From Trissonchulus latispiculum (taxonomy: Eukaryota > Nematoda > Enoplea > Enoplida > Ironidae): a stretch of DNA of 64,000 nucleotides. Positions 42,461 through 54,050 of the stretch are shown one piece after another; within the stretch, counting starts at the first letter, position 1, and each line of letters starts with the position of its first letter. Position numbers and translations under genes: made by a program. The notes under the pieces were generated by a model that saw only the letters and a program-made list of their open reading frames with translations, was not told the DNA's origin and did not search any database. Where the stretch lies: contig JASAND010004061.1 in NCBI GenBank assembly GCA_030248195.1, positions 1-64,000 on the forward strand, written 5' to 3'.

Positions 42461-43308
42461 TGCAAGACACGTTAGCTCCCCCAATGTGTATGTATGGGAT
42501 TGGGTGGGTTCCCCCCTTCGTGACTTGGGAGCTACGTGATTGAGGGAAATTTCCACTAGGGGGCGCTCGTGGGAGGGTCCAGCCCAACACTCGTTTCCCC
42601 CCTTCATTATTGTATATTTCTGTCACCGTGAGCGCTTGCTATTGTTACGTCATTTCTCCCCCTATTTACCGTGTAAATATTCAGTGTCTCCCTCAGCTCT
42701 CCCTAGAGCTTGGTACGTTGGTTGGCCCGTCCAACCTTGTCAGCTGCAACTGTAAGTTAGTGTTTGTCTGTTGTTTGTGTGTTTGAGGGTTCAACCCAGT
42801 TTTTTATACTGTTATTATATAACTATAATTACTTGTTGTTTCATCCTTTTATTAAAGTGTATTTAGTTAGGGTTTGCATTTCTACTGAGCTCCTGCTAGG
42901 TAGGTAGATTAATTCTGAGTGAGTGAGAGTGCGAGTCATCTCGCCCTTAGGATTGGATCTGCCCCTGCGTATTTATCTGGCGAGGCTGTCGCGACCGTCT
43001 CCTGTAGTCGGTCAGTTATCCATCTGTGCCACGGTCTCCTAGTCCGTTACGTTTGGGCGTGGTAACGGTGTTAGTACGTAGGAAAACCTACTAGCCCCGC
43101 TACATTGTTACAATTGTCACAATGGGAAAGACAAAATGTTTTGGGTTTGTGCAAGAAAATACTATTGGGAAACATTATCCACCGATTGTACAAGATACGT
43201 ACAGGCATTATTGATATGTGAGGCTAGTCACTCGGGACCGATGAAGACTCAGACATAATAAAAATCTTTTGCCAGTGGAGGCTCCTTGGATGTCCATGGA
43301 TGTTATGT

Positions 43309-43913
43309 TGTAGAATATTTCCTTGATTTCATTCAAAATTATGCAAAAGTGAGTGCTGACTTTATGCAAATCAACCTAAATTACTCTTTTGTGTACGGTC
43401 CAAGGCCGGAGATAGCTAATTCGTCTCTCTCTCAAATTTGGGCGCAATTCTATTCAGTATTAAATTTTGTACTCTTACGGAGCGGCGGTTTGGGCGCCCT
43501 TTTTCTTCTATGCTAGTTTGGGGTGCCTAACCGGGCACAAATTCTGGGGTGGTTTATTGGGGTCATCTCCCCTCTTCCATCTTGCCCTAACGTTTGTTCC
43601 AATCCCTTATATATTTTGTTTCGGTAATAAATGTTTGGGGTGCTTGCCCTATTTCGTGTTCATGTCCATTTTTTATAAAATTATTTGAACTGATGTGAAT
43701 ATTATTTTTGTATTTTGAACTCTGGTTAGATTTGGTATTTTGTTTAAAAGGAGAATAAACTCGTGTTATTTAAACTTTAGGGCGTTGTCGTCGTTTATTT
43801 CTAGTCGGTTAGCGATTAAGTAAGGGAATATCAGACATATTACACACTCAACCTCGAACCTTTAATCTTTATTGCAATCTAAATTACTTTACTGAATATT
43901 TTCATATTTTACA
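43309..43913 (+). repeat. Left LTR (605 bp)
   Basis: Begins TGTAGAATATTTCCTTG and ends TTTTACA. A TATAAAA (43674-43680) and an AATAAA (43754-43759) in this order fit U3-R-U5 organisation. Confidence 0.7.
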
Positions 43914-43916
43914 AAC

Positions 43917-43929
43917 TGGCGACCGTAAC
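43917..43929 (+). promoter_or_regulatory. Primer-binding site
   Basis: TGGCGACCGTAAC, three bases after the LTR's terminal CA, in the position and TGG-start form of a tRNA primer-binding site. The tRNA was not identified. Confidence 0.5.
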
Positions 43930-44300
43930 TTTTGAGTAAATATGTCTGATTCTTCCCCCCCCCCCGATTTACTCGCAACCTCAAAAAATTGCGTGACGGC
44001 ACTGCCCGACTTTTTTCGGAATTACCAACCAGGCAAGCACCCAAAACGTCTGATAGTTTTTTAAACCAACAATTTTTTCAAAAACGTTGGTCTACAAATT
44101 TGGGGGGAATTGAGTTGGGAGGTTAAACCCCCCCCCCCAAATTTCTGGGGGTGCTGGCGTATCTGCACGGTTGTCAGTAGGGGAGGTGGGGGGACAGAGT
44201 CTCCCCCAAAATTTTCAAAATTTTTCCCAAAATTTCTAGAATCCCCCCCAGAATTTTAACGATCTCCCCCAAAATTTTGGGGCTGTTGGGGGGTTAGATA

Positions 44301-45182
44301 ATGTTGTGGGTGTGCCTAGGTGTACCTCAGTGGAGGTGTTGGGGGGATCAAATCCCCCCAAAATTTGCAAAATCCCCGCCAAAACTCGGAAAATCCCCCC
44401 CAAAATTCTCAGAATCTCCCCCAAAATCCCATAAATTCCCCCCAAAATTTTCAGAACCCCCTCAAATTTCTCAGACTCTCCCCCAAAATTTTTCAAATAA
44501 TCCACCCCATTTTAGTTTGCAGATTCCTCAATCTGCACCTTCCCAAGTTATAATTTCGTCCCCAAATTCTGAGTTCGATCAATTACAGGGGGAACTCCCC
44601 CAACCCCAAAATCAAGATTTTTCTCAACCAGAAAATTTGGAAAATAGACTCCCCCAAAATTCAGTCCCCTCACCTACAATTTTTCGGGGGGGTGTCCGCC
44701 CCCCTACCCCCCCTCGCACCAGACGCAATTTTACTGCTGGAGAAATTTTCCCCGTTGGGAAAACCTCCAGCAGTAATCTTAATTTTTCTGGTGCTTTGCA
44801 AAATACTTGGAGGGTACCCACTGAGTTACCCCTATCAAATTTGCACCCCTCCCAACCTATAAGGGCTGTCCCTCCCCAAAATTTGGAGCAGAATTATACA
44901 CAGAGCCAGAGGGAGACCCGGGTAAAAACGCTTGGGGGGCCAGTTTCTGCACCCTCACAAATTATTTCCCAACCTGCAGAAAAATCCACCACCCCCCAAC
45001 ATTCAGAAAATTCAAATTTTCGGCGTGATTTTGATAATTTTATTTCCCCCCGGTTTGACGCTGCCAAGGCGGCTCAAGAAGTCGTTTCTACTTTATTGGG
45101 TTCGGGGGAAGCCCCCCCTAAATTATCGGCACCCCCCCGAAAAAACGTATTCTCAGCCAAAAAGATCCCAAAATTCTACTAA
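44301..45182 (+). CDS. Pro/Gln/Asn-rich N-terminal gag-region ORF
   Basis: A 293-codon frame near the 5' end of the element. Codons ~15-60 form heptad-like repeats of the type S-P-P-K-F-x-x, written in DNA as CCCCCCAAAATTT units. The rest is low-complexity Pro/Gln/Ser sequence. There is no recognisable domain. It may be the disordered N-terminal part of Gag, with the main Gag frame (from 45479) reached through shifts in homopolymer runs. The extreme C tracts make indels likely, in the genome or the assembly. Confidence 0.45.
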   Translation: MLWVCLGVPQWRCWGDQIPPKFAKSPPKLGKSPPKFSESPPKSHKFPPKFSEPPQISQTLPQNFSNNPPHFSLQIPQSAPSQVIISSPNSEFDQLQGELPQPQNQDFSQPENLENRLPQNSVPSPTIFRGGVRPPTPPRTRRNFTAGEIFPVGKTSSSNLNFSGALQNTWRVPTELPLSNLHPSQPIRAVPPQNLEQNYTQSQRETRVKTLGGPVSAPSQIISQPAEKSTTPQHSENSNFRRDFDNFISPRFDAAKAAQEVVSTLLGSGEAPPKLSAPPRKNVFSAKKIPKFY

Positions 45183-45478
45183 TATTCGTAATGGTGTGGG
45201 TTTTTCTTCTGAACAGGCAGGTGGGGGGCGCCCCCCCAAAACCATGGGGTTTTTCAATCCACCCAAATTCAGGCTACGGGTGGCCAACCTCCCCTTAATT
45301 CGGGTGATTCCGAAGCAGGGTCGGTGTATGATTCTGCTTATAGTCAAAATTCTGTGGTTATGGTCCGAACTGGAGGGGACCCCATACCCCCCTCTCTTCG
45401 TATCTACCCCAGCCCGTCCATTCTGGGGAAAATTTTCAAAATTTTCAAAATACATATGTAAACGGGTCTACAACCCGA

Positions 45479-47938
45479 ATGCCCCGGCCTTCTCACACTG
45501 GTGGGATCACCTTTCCCCGGGACCAGTACGGAAATTTGTTGCCAAATCAACAGACCGCCCCTTCCTACGTTCAAATTCAAAAAACCCCAATTTGTCATGG
45601 GGGCCCCTCTGCTCCACCTTTGTATTATACTCAGCCCCCTCCCTCTTCACCCTTGCAAGTTCCCCCTCCTACATCTCAAAATCCACCATTGGCCTCCCCA
45701 GAAAGGTTGGCCAACCAAAATTTTTTGAACCAAGGGGATCCATGCTATTACCCTGTCCAAACGAGGTCTTATGGCCAACATTTGTATGAGGGTATTCAAA
45801 TTGCAGCCCCAGAACCCCATATGCAGCAACAATTGCCCCAACTGCGCTATCAGCCCCCAACTCCACAGCATCCTGAGGGCCAATATTTCATACGTATCCC
45901 AGCAAATTTTAACTATGACCGTCTGGAACAACAAGTTTTCGAAAATCCAGTAATTCGTGAACTGGATAATAATTATTTGTGGGAATGGTCCCAACAGAAT
46001 TTACCCCCACTACAAGTTCCTCCAATTTTACCGCAGCGGGTCCCCAATAATCCCTATTATATGGCGGAGATGGTGGCCTCGCATGCTTGTGCGGCTGATT
46101 ATGTCTCAGAAAATCGCCTTGCAGGACCGACTGAAGTTCCGCGGCAGCAAGAGCAGCGCACACCCGCGCTTCCCCCGAGGGGAGGTAAAGGTGTAGCGTT
46201 GGCTCCTGCTGGGGGCGCCCCTTCTTCGGGAGGTTAGCCCTCAGTACAGCAAGATTTTGTCGCGGGGCCTCCTTCGGCGCCTGCCCAGCCGTATCAGGCC
46301 TGTGAACAGTCACCACCTCCCCCTGCCCCTTCTCAACAAAATTCAAATTCACCTCCTCCCTCAAAATTTTCTGGGTCACCTTCATCTGTGGGTACCCATA
46401 CAAATTATTCAGTCAATAATGTGGGTAAAAAACCGGGAATCCCAAAAAGCCCTCGACACCTAACCCTCACTACTATGGAAGCTACCGATATTTCGGTCCC
46501 AAAATTTGACACGGGTCTTTTTCGTTACTACCTAGAAGTTTTGCAGGATGCTCCTCGGTATGACCCAAAATACGAATATTTTGAAGACTGGCTACCCCAA
46601 TTTGAATCGGCTGTGGCAGTTCATGCAGTTCCTCAGGGCCAGTGGGGGCGCCTCCTTTGGAACAAATTAACAGGAAAAGCTCAAATTTTTGCTTCTCGCT
46701 GTGGCCCACAGGTCGTCGAGTCCTATTCAGGATTTTTGGATTTAATCAAATCGCAATTTCCAAAACCGCAACTCTCGCAGCGGGAGCGGCTCTCTTCATT
46801 TGCACACCGAAAGCAACTTCACAACGAGTCCGTTCAACACTTTATCTCAGAATTACAGGCTATGGCCCTCGACCTGTGGGATACGCTGGAGGAGCGTGAA
46901 CAAGAATGTGTTCAACAAGTTTTTGCGGGGGTGCACGATAAATTTGCTTCAGCTTTGGCTTCTCTTTTTCTCCATGAGCGACCCACTATGCAAGATGTCC
47001 GTCGGGTCATTGATCGTTTAGAGTCTCGGGAGGCCCGTCCGCCGGAGGGAGACACTCTCTCCTATGACCTGCCAATTTATTACGTTGAAGATAGGGGTAC
47101 CGACAAGAAAAAACAGTCCTCAAAAAATTCAGACACTCCCTAACAGTCTAACCTTGAGGTGGCAGCTGCTCGCCTGGGTTTTCGTGAATTAAAAGACTGG
47201 TTTGAACAACATATCCAGGAAGCCTTGAGCAAGTGGGAGGAAGAAAAACAGAAAAAGCCCCCGTGTAAATACTGTAAAAAAAGCGGTCACGCACCGGAAA
47301 ATTGTTGGGAACGATACCCCTCAAAGGCTCCCCCAAATTATAAAAACCGTCCCCTACCTGAGAGGGTTGATCACGTGGCCCATTCATCAAATACGTACCC
47401 TGTTCAATATTCTGGATTACCGGTATACCAGCAGCAATATCCCCCCATAAATTATGTCCCGGTTCCTCTTTTTTCACAGTACGCCCCCCTACCTCCCAAC
47501 CCGCCCCCAGTTCAATTTTCTGCTTCTGCTCCGGTCCTTCCAACCCCATCAAACTTGGGAACTCAGGGTGGCCATGTCGGAGGACAAAATTCTCAGCCAA
47601 GGCTAATTTCAGCTCCGGCCACTACAACCCCGGCCCCATACCAACGTACAGTACATATGCAAAATGCAGGTGTTCCGGAACTCTCTCAAAATTTTGTACG
47701 AGCCTCGGATTCCGGGGTTTCAGCTCCTGCTGCACCTTCTTCTCCTAGGAGGGCGCCTCTGTCTTCACATGGAGTTACTGCCGAGCAGGTTTATCAAATT
47801 CTGACTCAATTTCAAGTCGGGGTGGTTTCCGATCTGGCTGGTGGTGAAGCTTCAAAAGGGGGGGGGTGGACCCTACCGTATTTGGCTCCAATCCGCCTGA
47901 GTCAGTTGGTTCATCAAATTTTCAACATTTCGATTTAA
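45479..47938 (+). pseudogene. Gag: Pro-rich, capsid and CCHC nucleocapsid segments
   Basis: One frame contains three open segments separated by single stops, TAG at 46235-46237 and TAA at 47141-47143. The first (45479-46237) is Pro/Gln-rich. The second (46388-47143) is a retrotransposon Gag capsid domain (W-L-P-Q-F-E, W-x-x-L-L-W-N-K-L-T-G-K-A, F-x4-L-H-N-E-S-V-Q-H-F-I). The third (47159-47938) has a CCHC knuckle, C-K-Y-C-K-K-S-G-H-A-P-E-N-C, at 47264-47305. The stops could be mutations or readthrough sites; their clean spacing between domains is notable. The frame changes to that of the protease at a G run near 47858-47866. Confidence 0.65.
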
Positions 47939-48993
47939 CTATGATGGAGGCCCAATTGTCAAATGTTTTTTCAAAAGTGGTTCATAATTTTACTACCTTG
48001 TGGGCTATACAAAGGGATACTTTTGATTTTATGCAAGAATATTATCACGTTCTTTTAAATCAAATGCAGGAAATGGCAACTTTACTAAAGTGTCTATGTC
48101 CAAATCAGTCAGAATACGACTCCATTTCATTTGTCGAAAAACAATCACCTCCCTCTTGGACCGCGGGGTTTTCTTCCATTTTCGGGGGTGCGACTGCCCC
48201 TTGCCGCCACCGGCCCGAACATGTTTCTGTAGGGACAGAAACTGAGGAACCTGTCAGTCCAATGGCACCGCAGGAGCTTGAAAAACCCCAACTAGAAGAT
48301 CTGACATCAGATGTAGTAACGCCGGGAGGGCACACCGAAATTGAATCCGAGCCAGTACCGGTAGCAGCAGATAGTATCCCAGCCATAGTCGTTACCTCCG
48401 TGGGGACCAAAATTTTGACTATTATTGATTCCGGAGCAGCAATATCCATTGTCAGTCCCCGGACAGTTAAGAGAATATTGAAGGGGGGCGCCAATGTTCG
48501 ATTTCAGAAAAAGGATCCCATCATCGCAGTGGCATCTAACGACACGCCGTTAAACATTACTGCCAAAGTTTTTATAATTTTCACGGTGGGGCGTAAAGAA
48601 TATGGGTGGTTTTTTCATATGGTTCCTAACTTTTCTCGTGAGATTTTAATAGGAACTGATTTCATGAAACGTTTTCACTGGGACTTGTTATTTTCTACTA
48701 ATGAAGTAAACATGCAAGGAATACACCACCCATTATTGTCATCAGACGAAATTCGGTCAGAATTTATAGCAAATTGGTGTGCCGACGCGCCTGCGGTGAT
48801 GTATACAAATGTGGGGATACTTCCATCCTTAGGGGTTCGGCCCCCACCCCCCTTGCTGTCCGGGGTCCGACAAGAAGGCCTGCATCTTGAAATTTCAAAA
48901 GAGGGGGTAGACACCCCTCCAGTAACCCCAACAACTCCTAGTCATTTAGTCCAACCCTCCCTGTCCCAAGTTAATTTTCGAAAGAGGGGGTAA
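47866..48993 (+). CDS. Retropepsin-like aspartic protease ORF
   Basis: An intact frame of up to 375 codons lies in the -1 frame relative to Gag and overlaps it by 73 bp. The overlap starts at a G9 homopolymer, where a ribosomal or mutational shift could join them. After a helical linker comes the protease: catalytic I-I-D-S-G-A-A-I-S-I-V-S (Asp codon at 48427-48429), an inner A-S-N-D-T flap-side segment and the C-terminal I-L-I-G-T-D-F-M of the second conserved loop. It would cut Gag. The C-terminal 90 residues are Pro-rich, and the frame ends just before a polypurine-like GAAAGAGGGGG. No reverse transcriptase follows. Confidence 0.7.
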   Translation: MDPTVFGSNPPESVGSSNFQHFDLTMMEAQLSNVFSKVVHNFTTLWAIQRDTFDFMQEYYHVLLNQMQEMATLLKCLCPNQSEYDSISFVEKQSPPSWTAGFSSIFGGATAPCRHRPEHVSVGTETEEPVSPMAPQELEKPQLEDLTSDVVTPGGHTEIESEPVPVAADSIPAIVVTSVGTKILTIIDSGAAISIVSPRTVKRILKGGANVRFQKKDPIIAVASNDTPLNITAKVFIIFTVGRKEYGWFFHMVPNFSREILIGTDFMKRFHWDLLFSTNEVNMQGIHHPLLSSDEIRSEFIANWCADAPAVMYTNVGILPSLGVRPPPPLLSGVRQEGLHLEISKEGVDTPPVTPTTPSHLVQPSLSQVNFRKRG

Positions 48994-51900
48994 ACCCCGA
49001 CGATTAGTATGTCGTTTGTTTGGCCCGATTAATTTATTGAAAGTCCTTATTCAAAATATTTTTTTGAAAGAAATACTTTAAGGCGTTTCTTTTTTACTTT
49101 TCGTTTGATTCAAATTTATAGGATTTATTTTTCAATTTGATTTAAATAATCTTCTTTAAAAATTCTAAAATGTAGTCTTTCGTACTTATGTACGTACACA
49201 TATCTACGGAATTTCTAATTTTTGTATTTTATATCCCTAGTACTATTGCCTTTTACTATTTTAGCTTCAATGGTTTCGCTATATACACATTTTTAACCTG
49301 CACCTTTTAACCATATTTTTAACTTCACACTTTAACTTCACACGTTTTATATTTTGCTTATATCCTCATTTCATGCACAGCTGCCTGGTCGCAGTTTCAC
49401 ATCACACGTGCAAAAATATCACTTTTGATTTAATTTCAGGTACAAGTTTCCTCCGCCATTGATCCACTTGTTTCCAGCGGATAATGGTTGGCAGTCTTCG
49501 GGGTCAGGATCAGGAAGTTCCTGGAAAATCACCAGGATCTACATAAGTTTTTCAAATATTGTTGGTAAGAATCTTTGAATTGTTTCTATGCTTGGTCAGG
49601 GCGCTGCGGGTTGGCTGCAGACGGCCCAGGCGTTTTTGTACCGGGCATACGTAAAATTTGATTATTCTACTGTTGTACACTACCTTCTATTTTGTGAGCA
49701 GTGCAAACAAATTTTCAAATTTTTTTCTCCAAAAAGGGTTTGCTTTGAAAAATTTACTCCAATCAAAATTAAAGGGGAGATTTTGCATGGTAGTTGAACA
49801 GCTGAACGCTGTGGGGGCCCACTTAGATGTTTATTGTTAGCAATTCTTTGTCTCTAAAAAGGTTTAAAATTTTGTGCCGAGGACGGCACAGACGAAAATG
49901 AAACTGGACTGGGGCTGGTTATAACTTCGTGTGCAGGAAGCCCTATCCATTCCATTTTTAAAAATTGTAATGTGAACAATTTTAGTCCAGTAAATCTTGA
50001 CCTAGGCCGTTTTTCACGTTTACCTGGCATTCTATACACCTGGTGTTTACTGTGCCGACCCCGGCACAAACTCAATGTTCACTCTGTTCACCGGTCTGTC
50101 AGGCACGTGCTGCGATTAGGCATGCTGTGTTTACACGTACATTTGTATTAACGTTGTTTTAATCATTCTCTAGCTTTAACCTGCAATTTTACTAATTTTG
50201 TGCTAATTATTTTTGTTTTATGTTTTTAGGTTCCTATTCTCTTGGGTTCCTAGTACCGGTCTAGCCCCTAATTTGTGGTATATGCTTTCTGTTTTTGTAT
50301 TGTTTGAACGGTGGGGGTTGAAAATTTTTCTGTTGTTCTCTAAAACTTTTGGTAATTTAAAAACATTTTTGCTTGCCTGGGAGGAAATTCTGTTTTCTAA
50401 ATAAGGATTATGACGCATCGGTTGGAGGAAAAATGTTTCTAATTTTTTGTTTCTGATTAATTTTGTTGTCGGCTGTGATGCCTCTTTTTCCTCTTAGTAC
50501 CCTAAAACAAGAATTAATTTAATTAATTTCAAATCAGCTTTCCTAGAGTTTTGATTTTTCATGTCATTCTATAAATTCTGAATAAAAGTAAAATTTCTTG
50601 AAATGCTCTCTTTATTAAAAGCGTACTTGCATGTTTACGTTTTTCATTTTTTACTTCGTCGTAGCACATTTAACAGCTTGCATTGATATTTCTTGAACAA
50701 AATTTCATTGTAACTCTTTCTGATCAAATTATTTTTATCTCTGATTTAATGGATCAAAATCATTGTCTTTCTCTATTGGATGCAAAATGCAAACTTGATT
50801 TTTCTCATTCACTTGAATTGCAATTTTAAATACTTTTCAGGGTAAAATATACTTCTTTGAATTTATTTATTCGGTTGGTCCTCTTATATTTTGAATTTTA
50901 TCATTTAATGCTTTTTATCTGTATGTAGGCAATAGTACTGGGATATCCAAAACACCGTGCCGCACCTCGGCGGGTCCGTGGTTGCTCGCCGCCTGCGCTT
51001 CCCATGTAGGGGAGGTAACGGTGGGCGGTCAACCCCGGACCGGCATTTTTGACTCTTGAGAATTATTTTCCGTTTTCAATGACTTGGCGTCTCCTGCGGT
51101 GCCTGCGTTTCCCCCGTAGGGGAGATAACGGTTCCGTCGGTTTCTGCCTACACTCTCTAAATTAATCGGGCCTCATATATATGCATTGCGGGCTTTTGCC
51201 CAATTATTTTTGTTTGTCACTGTTAGGCATCATGCCTATATGCTTACCCATATATATACATGCCGTATATTATCTTTATTTGTTTGTTCTGTATTATACT
51301 TATCGTCCCCTTCCCCCACCCCCTGTCCCTCTTGACGGCGAGTGTTCCCCTGTTATACTGTTTGTCTGATTGTTACTGTATTTCCCCATATGTGATACGG
51401 GTTGGCCCCTATGATTCCATCTGGTGTTTGGACGGGCCTGGTTTGGTGTTTGGAAGGCTGGCGGCGATGGTCTTGGTTGAGCGGGCGCTTGATGCCGAGG
51501 GGCATCCGCCCAGTGGTCCGGAGGTTCTGGTCCGGTGATTTGGTATGGGACTTTTCCCAAGTGCTTGGAACTGGAAATCTCTCCCGCAGCCTGGAGTCAT
51601 CTTTAATTGTTTTGAACTTTTAAAGTCAAATTTTGTGATGCTTGTTGTGACCCGGTTGTATGTTCCCTTACCTCGTCCGTCCCCCCTCCCCCTTTCCCCT
51701 TCTTTTGCTAACTATTGTTCACTGTCTATATTTTCTATGTACTCTATAGATTTAGCGTTAACCTGGGTTGGGTGGGGTCTTTTGGTCACTGTTTGGGGTT
51801 TCTTCTCCGGGGGTAAATCTTTTTAAATTAATTTATAAATTTTGCTTTCCTGTTCCTATTTTTCCGAGATCTCATTTTCGGGTGGGGTGGTTCCCTCTAG

Positions 51901-52882
51901 CTCAGCTTGGCTGATCTATATGTGTTGTATGTTATTCCATTTTTCTTAATCTTTTCGGGTCTTTTGTTTCTCTTAACATGGTGTTTGTTTCGCTTTTCTT
52001 TCCTAAAAATGGTCACGGGTTTACTTTATTTTCGAAATTTTCCAAATTTTTCTATGTTTCTACTGCCATTATCTTTGCCTTATTTTGCCAGGTCCATTAT
52101 TGAGCAGCTATGCCAATTTGTTTTATGTTTATGCTTTAAATTTTGGCATTTATACAGATTCTATACTCAACGTATATGTTTTGGGGTTGGCAGGTGCTCA
52201 GGGAGAGACCCTTCCTGAGGACGAAATACTCTTTTTCGTGCTCAGGGAGAGACCCTTCTTGAGGACGAAATACTCTTTTTCGCTTTATTTTGCTCTTTCG
52301 AGCACTGAAAATTCGTCTTTCCCGGAGACTCTCTGCCTTCCCCCTATGATCCTTGGCTTTATATATATTTTTGAATTTCTATTCCACCTATCGTAACCAA
52401 ATATACACTTTCTTATGTCAAATTTCCCTTGTATTTTTTTCCTTTTCGAGCGCTTTAGTTGGCACTCACTTTCGATGTTATATCATTTCTACAGTTCATA
52501 TTATTATAATTTCATTTCTTCAGATTATTCTTTCTTTTGTCGTGTGCGCCTTGTCGCGGCCGAAGGGTTTCAATCCCACATTATTTTTGTCTATATGTAA
52601 CGGCAAAGTCCGTATATTTGTGTTGAATGTACCCCCGGTATGTTTTGTGTACCGGCGTAGTTTTGCCCGTGTCTCGGAATCCCCTAATATGTGTATAAGT
52701 GTGGGGCCCGAGTAGTGTTCCCGAGAAGTGCACCTCGAGGATCACGAAACTTTTTATCTTTTTCCCATTTTTCTAAAACGCATTTTATCTATACTAGTAG
52801 CTACGGTAATGCTATTTTAACGGCTAATGCAATTTTATTACTAACTTGTGTGCCCGGAGGCCGCGGCGAGGGCGCGCGCTTC
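48994..52882. other. 3.9 kb without pol in the LTR element
   Basis: No reverse transcriptase (no Y-x-D-D context), RNase H or HHCC/DDE integrase motif is seen in the plus frames. Open frames are below about 120 codons and are T-rich readings. Two related GC-rich words (TAGGGGAGGTAACGGT at 51007 and TAGGGGAGATAACGGT at 51117) and a 44-bp tandem repeat occur. Confidence 0.6.
52194..52281 (+). repeat. Two 44-bp tandem repeats with hairpin potential
   Basis: Units 52194-52237 and 52238-52281 differ at one base. Each contains CTCAGG...CCTGAG (or CTTGAG), able to form a 6-bp hairpin stem, followed by GACGAAATACTC. Confidence 0.8.
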
Positions 52883-52893
52883 AAAAGAGGGGG
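52883..52893 (+). promoter_or_regulatory. Polypurine tract
   Basis: AAAAGAGGGGG, five bases before the right LTR's TGTAGAAT; the site for plus-strand DNA priming. Confidence 0.6.
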
Positions 52894-52898
52894 TAATC

Positions 52899-53022
52899 TG
52901 TAGAATCTTTCCTTGATTTCATAGGTTAGCGATTAAGTAGGGAGTATCAGACATATTACACACTCAACCTCGAACCTTCAATCTTTATTGCAATCTAAGT
53001 TACTTTACTGAATATTTTCATA
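52899..53022 (+). repeat. Right LTR, internally deleted and 3'-truncated
   Basis: Matches the start of the left LTR (TGTAGAATCTTTCCTTG), then jumps to its last ~110 bp (from GGTTAGCGATTAAG). About 470 bp are missing inside, and the final TTTTACA is lost at the junction with the foldback element. Confidence 0.7.
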
Positions 53023-53197
53023 ATTCGACAGCACAGTTAATGAGCGTTTAAGGTATTAGTACACTCTGAATCAGCAAAGACTCCTCTATCTTTTAAGTTC
53101 TTAATTATGAGTTACTGAGTTTTGAGCTTTCAAAGTTGATTGCTCAAGTTTTTCAACGACATCCATGCGATGCATTCTATGTAAATTTTGCAGTTCT

Positions 53198-53200
53198 TGT

Positions 53201-53279
<79 letters not shown>
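53198..53279. repeat. (AT)n microsatellite
   Basis: Almost pure AT/TA dinucleotide run in the left foldback arm; the matching position of the right arm (55569-55577) has only a short remnant. Confidence 0.9.
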
Positions 53280-53281
<2 letters not shown>

Positions 53282-53998
53282 CTTATATATGTTATATATA
53301 TATATATTGTAAAGTAGCCAAATATCGCAATCTGCGGAGAACATCGCTAAATATGGACGAAAAGCACTCTAATTATTATCGTCGTCCATTAATAGCAGTA
53401 TGGCGATATGTATAGTTCGGTGAGGGGAAGTTGCCGGGGTCCACAGTGTGCCGGTAGGACGTCAGCATCCAGGCTTTCCCGCTGCGGATTAGGCTGAAGA
53501 GGACCCTGTTCTCTCGAGTTATACCAGTCTCATTCGATTCTGGAACTGGCCCACGATGCCCATAAATTGCCAATGCTCATGGGTGTGAGATCTAATTAAA
53601 CCAGCAAGATTTAGATTGCCAGCGAATTGTCGTCTTAGCAGTGGACAAGTCCAAGAGAACGGCTTCCTGGGGCAGCTCAGCTTATCTCCTCGAGGCCGGC
53701 ATGGCCCATTGGTTTGCCAAGTCCAAATCGGTTAGGCGACCTAGAAGCGACTTGACTCTGGACAACGTTCGGATCCACAATGTGTGATGTGTCATTGGAC
53801 GAAATTGGGTCTGCTCCATAGTGAACAGAACCCCGTGCACGGTGGCCAGGCATGCCATGCCCTCTGGCTGCACCTCTTACACTCATTGTATGTGCACACC
53901 AGTAACAGGGCAAAATTATTTGGTCGGGCAGGGAAACAAACATTGCCAGTTGTGAAAGTAAGATTCTATCGGAAGAAAGATTGGATCTGTGTCCAGAC

Positions 53999-54050
53999 CA
54001 GCGCAAAGCAGATATTCTAACCACTACACCACTCTGACTTGAACATTTTT
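53999..54050 (-). repeat. tRNA-like (SINE) head in the left foldback arm
   Basis: The minus strand reads GTCAGAGTGGTGTAGTGG then TTAGAATATCTGC, a pol III A-box and D-arm-like sequence (TGGTGTAGTGGTTAG). The inverted counterpart is at 54917-54960. The B box is degenerate, so a functional tRNA is unlikely. Confidence 0.5.

Larger units (their letters stand above)
40456..43308. other. Non-coding upstream region
   Basis: No gene seen. It holds a minisatellite (40789-40877), a GTTA microsatellite (42409-42460) and a stretch from TGTAACGGA (42301) to TCCGTTACG (43042-43050) that might be an old solo LTR. The open frames are short and unsupported. Confidence 0.5.
43309..53022 (+). mobile_element. 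LTR retrotransposon with gag-protease but no pol
   Basis: The left LTR is at 43309-43913 and a shortened right LTR at 52899-53022. A primer-binding-like site follows the left LTR and a polypurine tract precedes the right one. The internal 9 kb encodes Pro-rich, Gag capsid/nucleocapsid and aspartic protease segments (44301-48993). About 3.9 kb follow without reverse transcriptase, RNase H or integrase motifs. The protease style and CCHC knuckle resemble Ty3/Gypsy elements. The right LTR is cut at 53022, next to the foldback element starting at 53029. Confidence 0.75.

Noticed and set aside
42301..43050. Possible solo LTR (TGTAACGGA ... TCCGTTACG)
   Set aside because: Short inverted ends and an LTR-like composition, but no matching target duplication, no second copy in the window and no terminal CA.
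45153..46403. Antisense open frames over the gag region
   Set aside because: Shadows of the Pro-rich gag sequence on the other strand, without family features.
52194..52281. GACGAAAT after a hairpin, like part of a hammerhead ribozyme
   Set aside because: The CUGAUGA box is absent; only a simple CTCAGG/CCTGAG hairpin remains. Kept as a tandem repeat.
51907..52715. Hydrophobic open frames that might be an env protein
   Set aside because: T-rich sequence read in several overlapping frames; no signal peptide, cysteine pattern or cleavage site.
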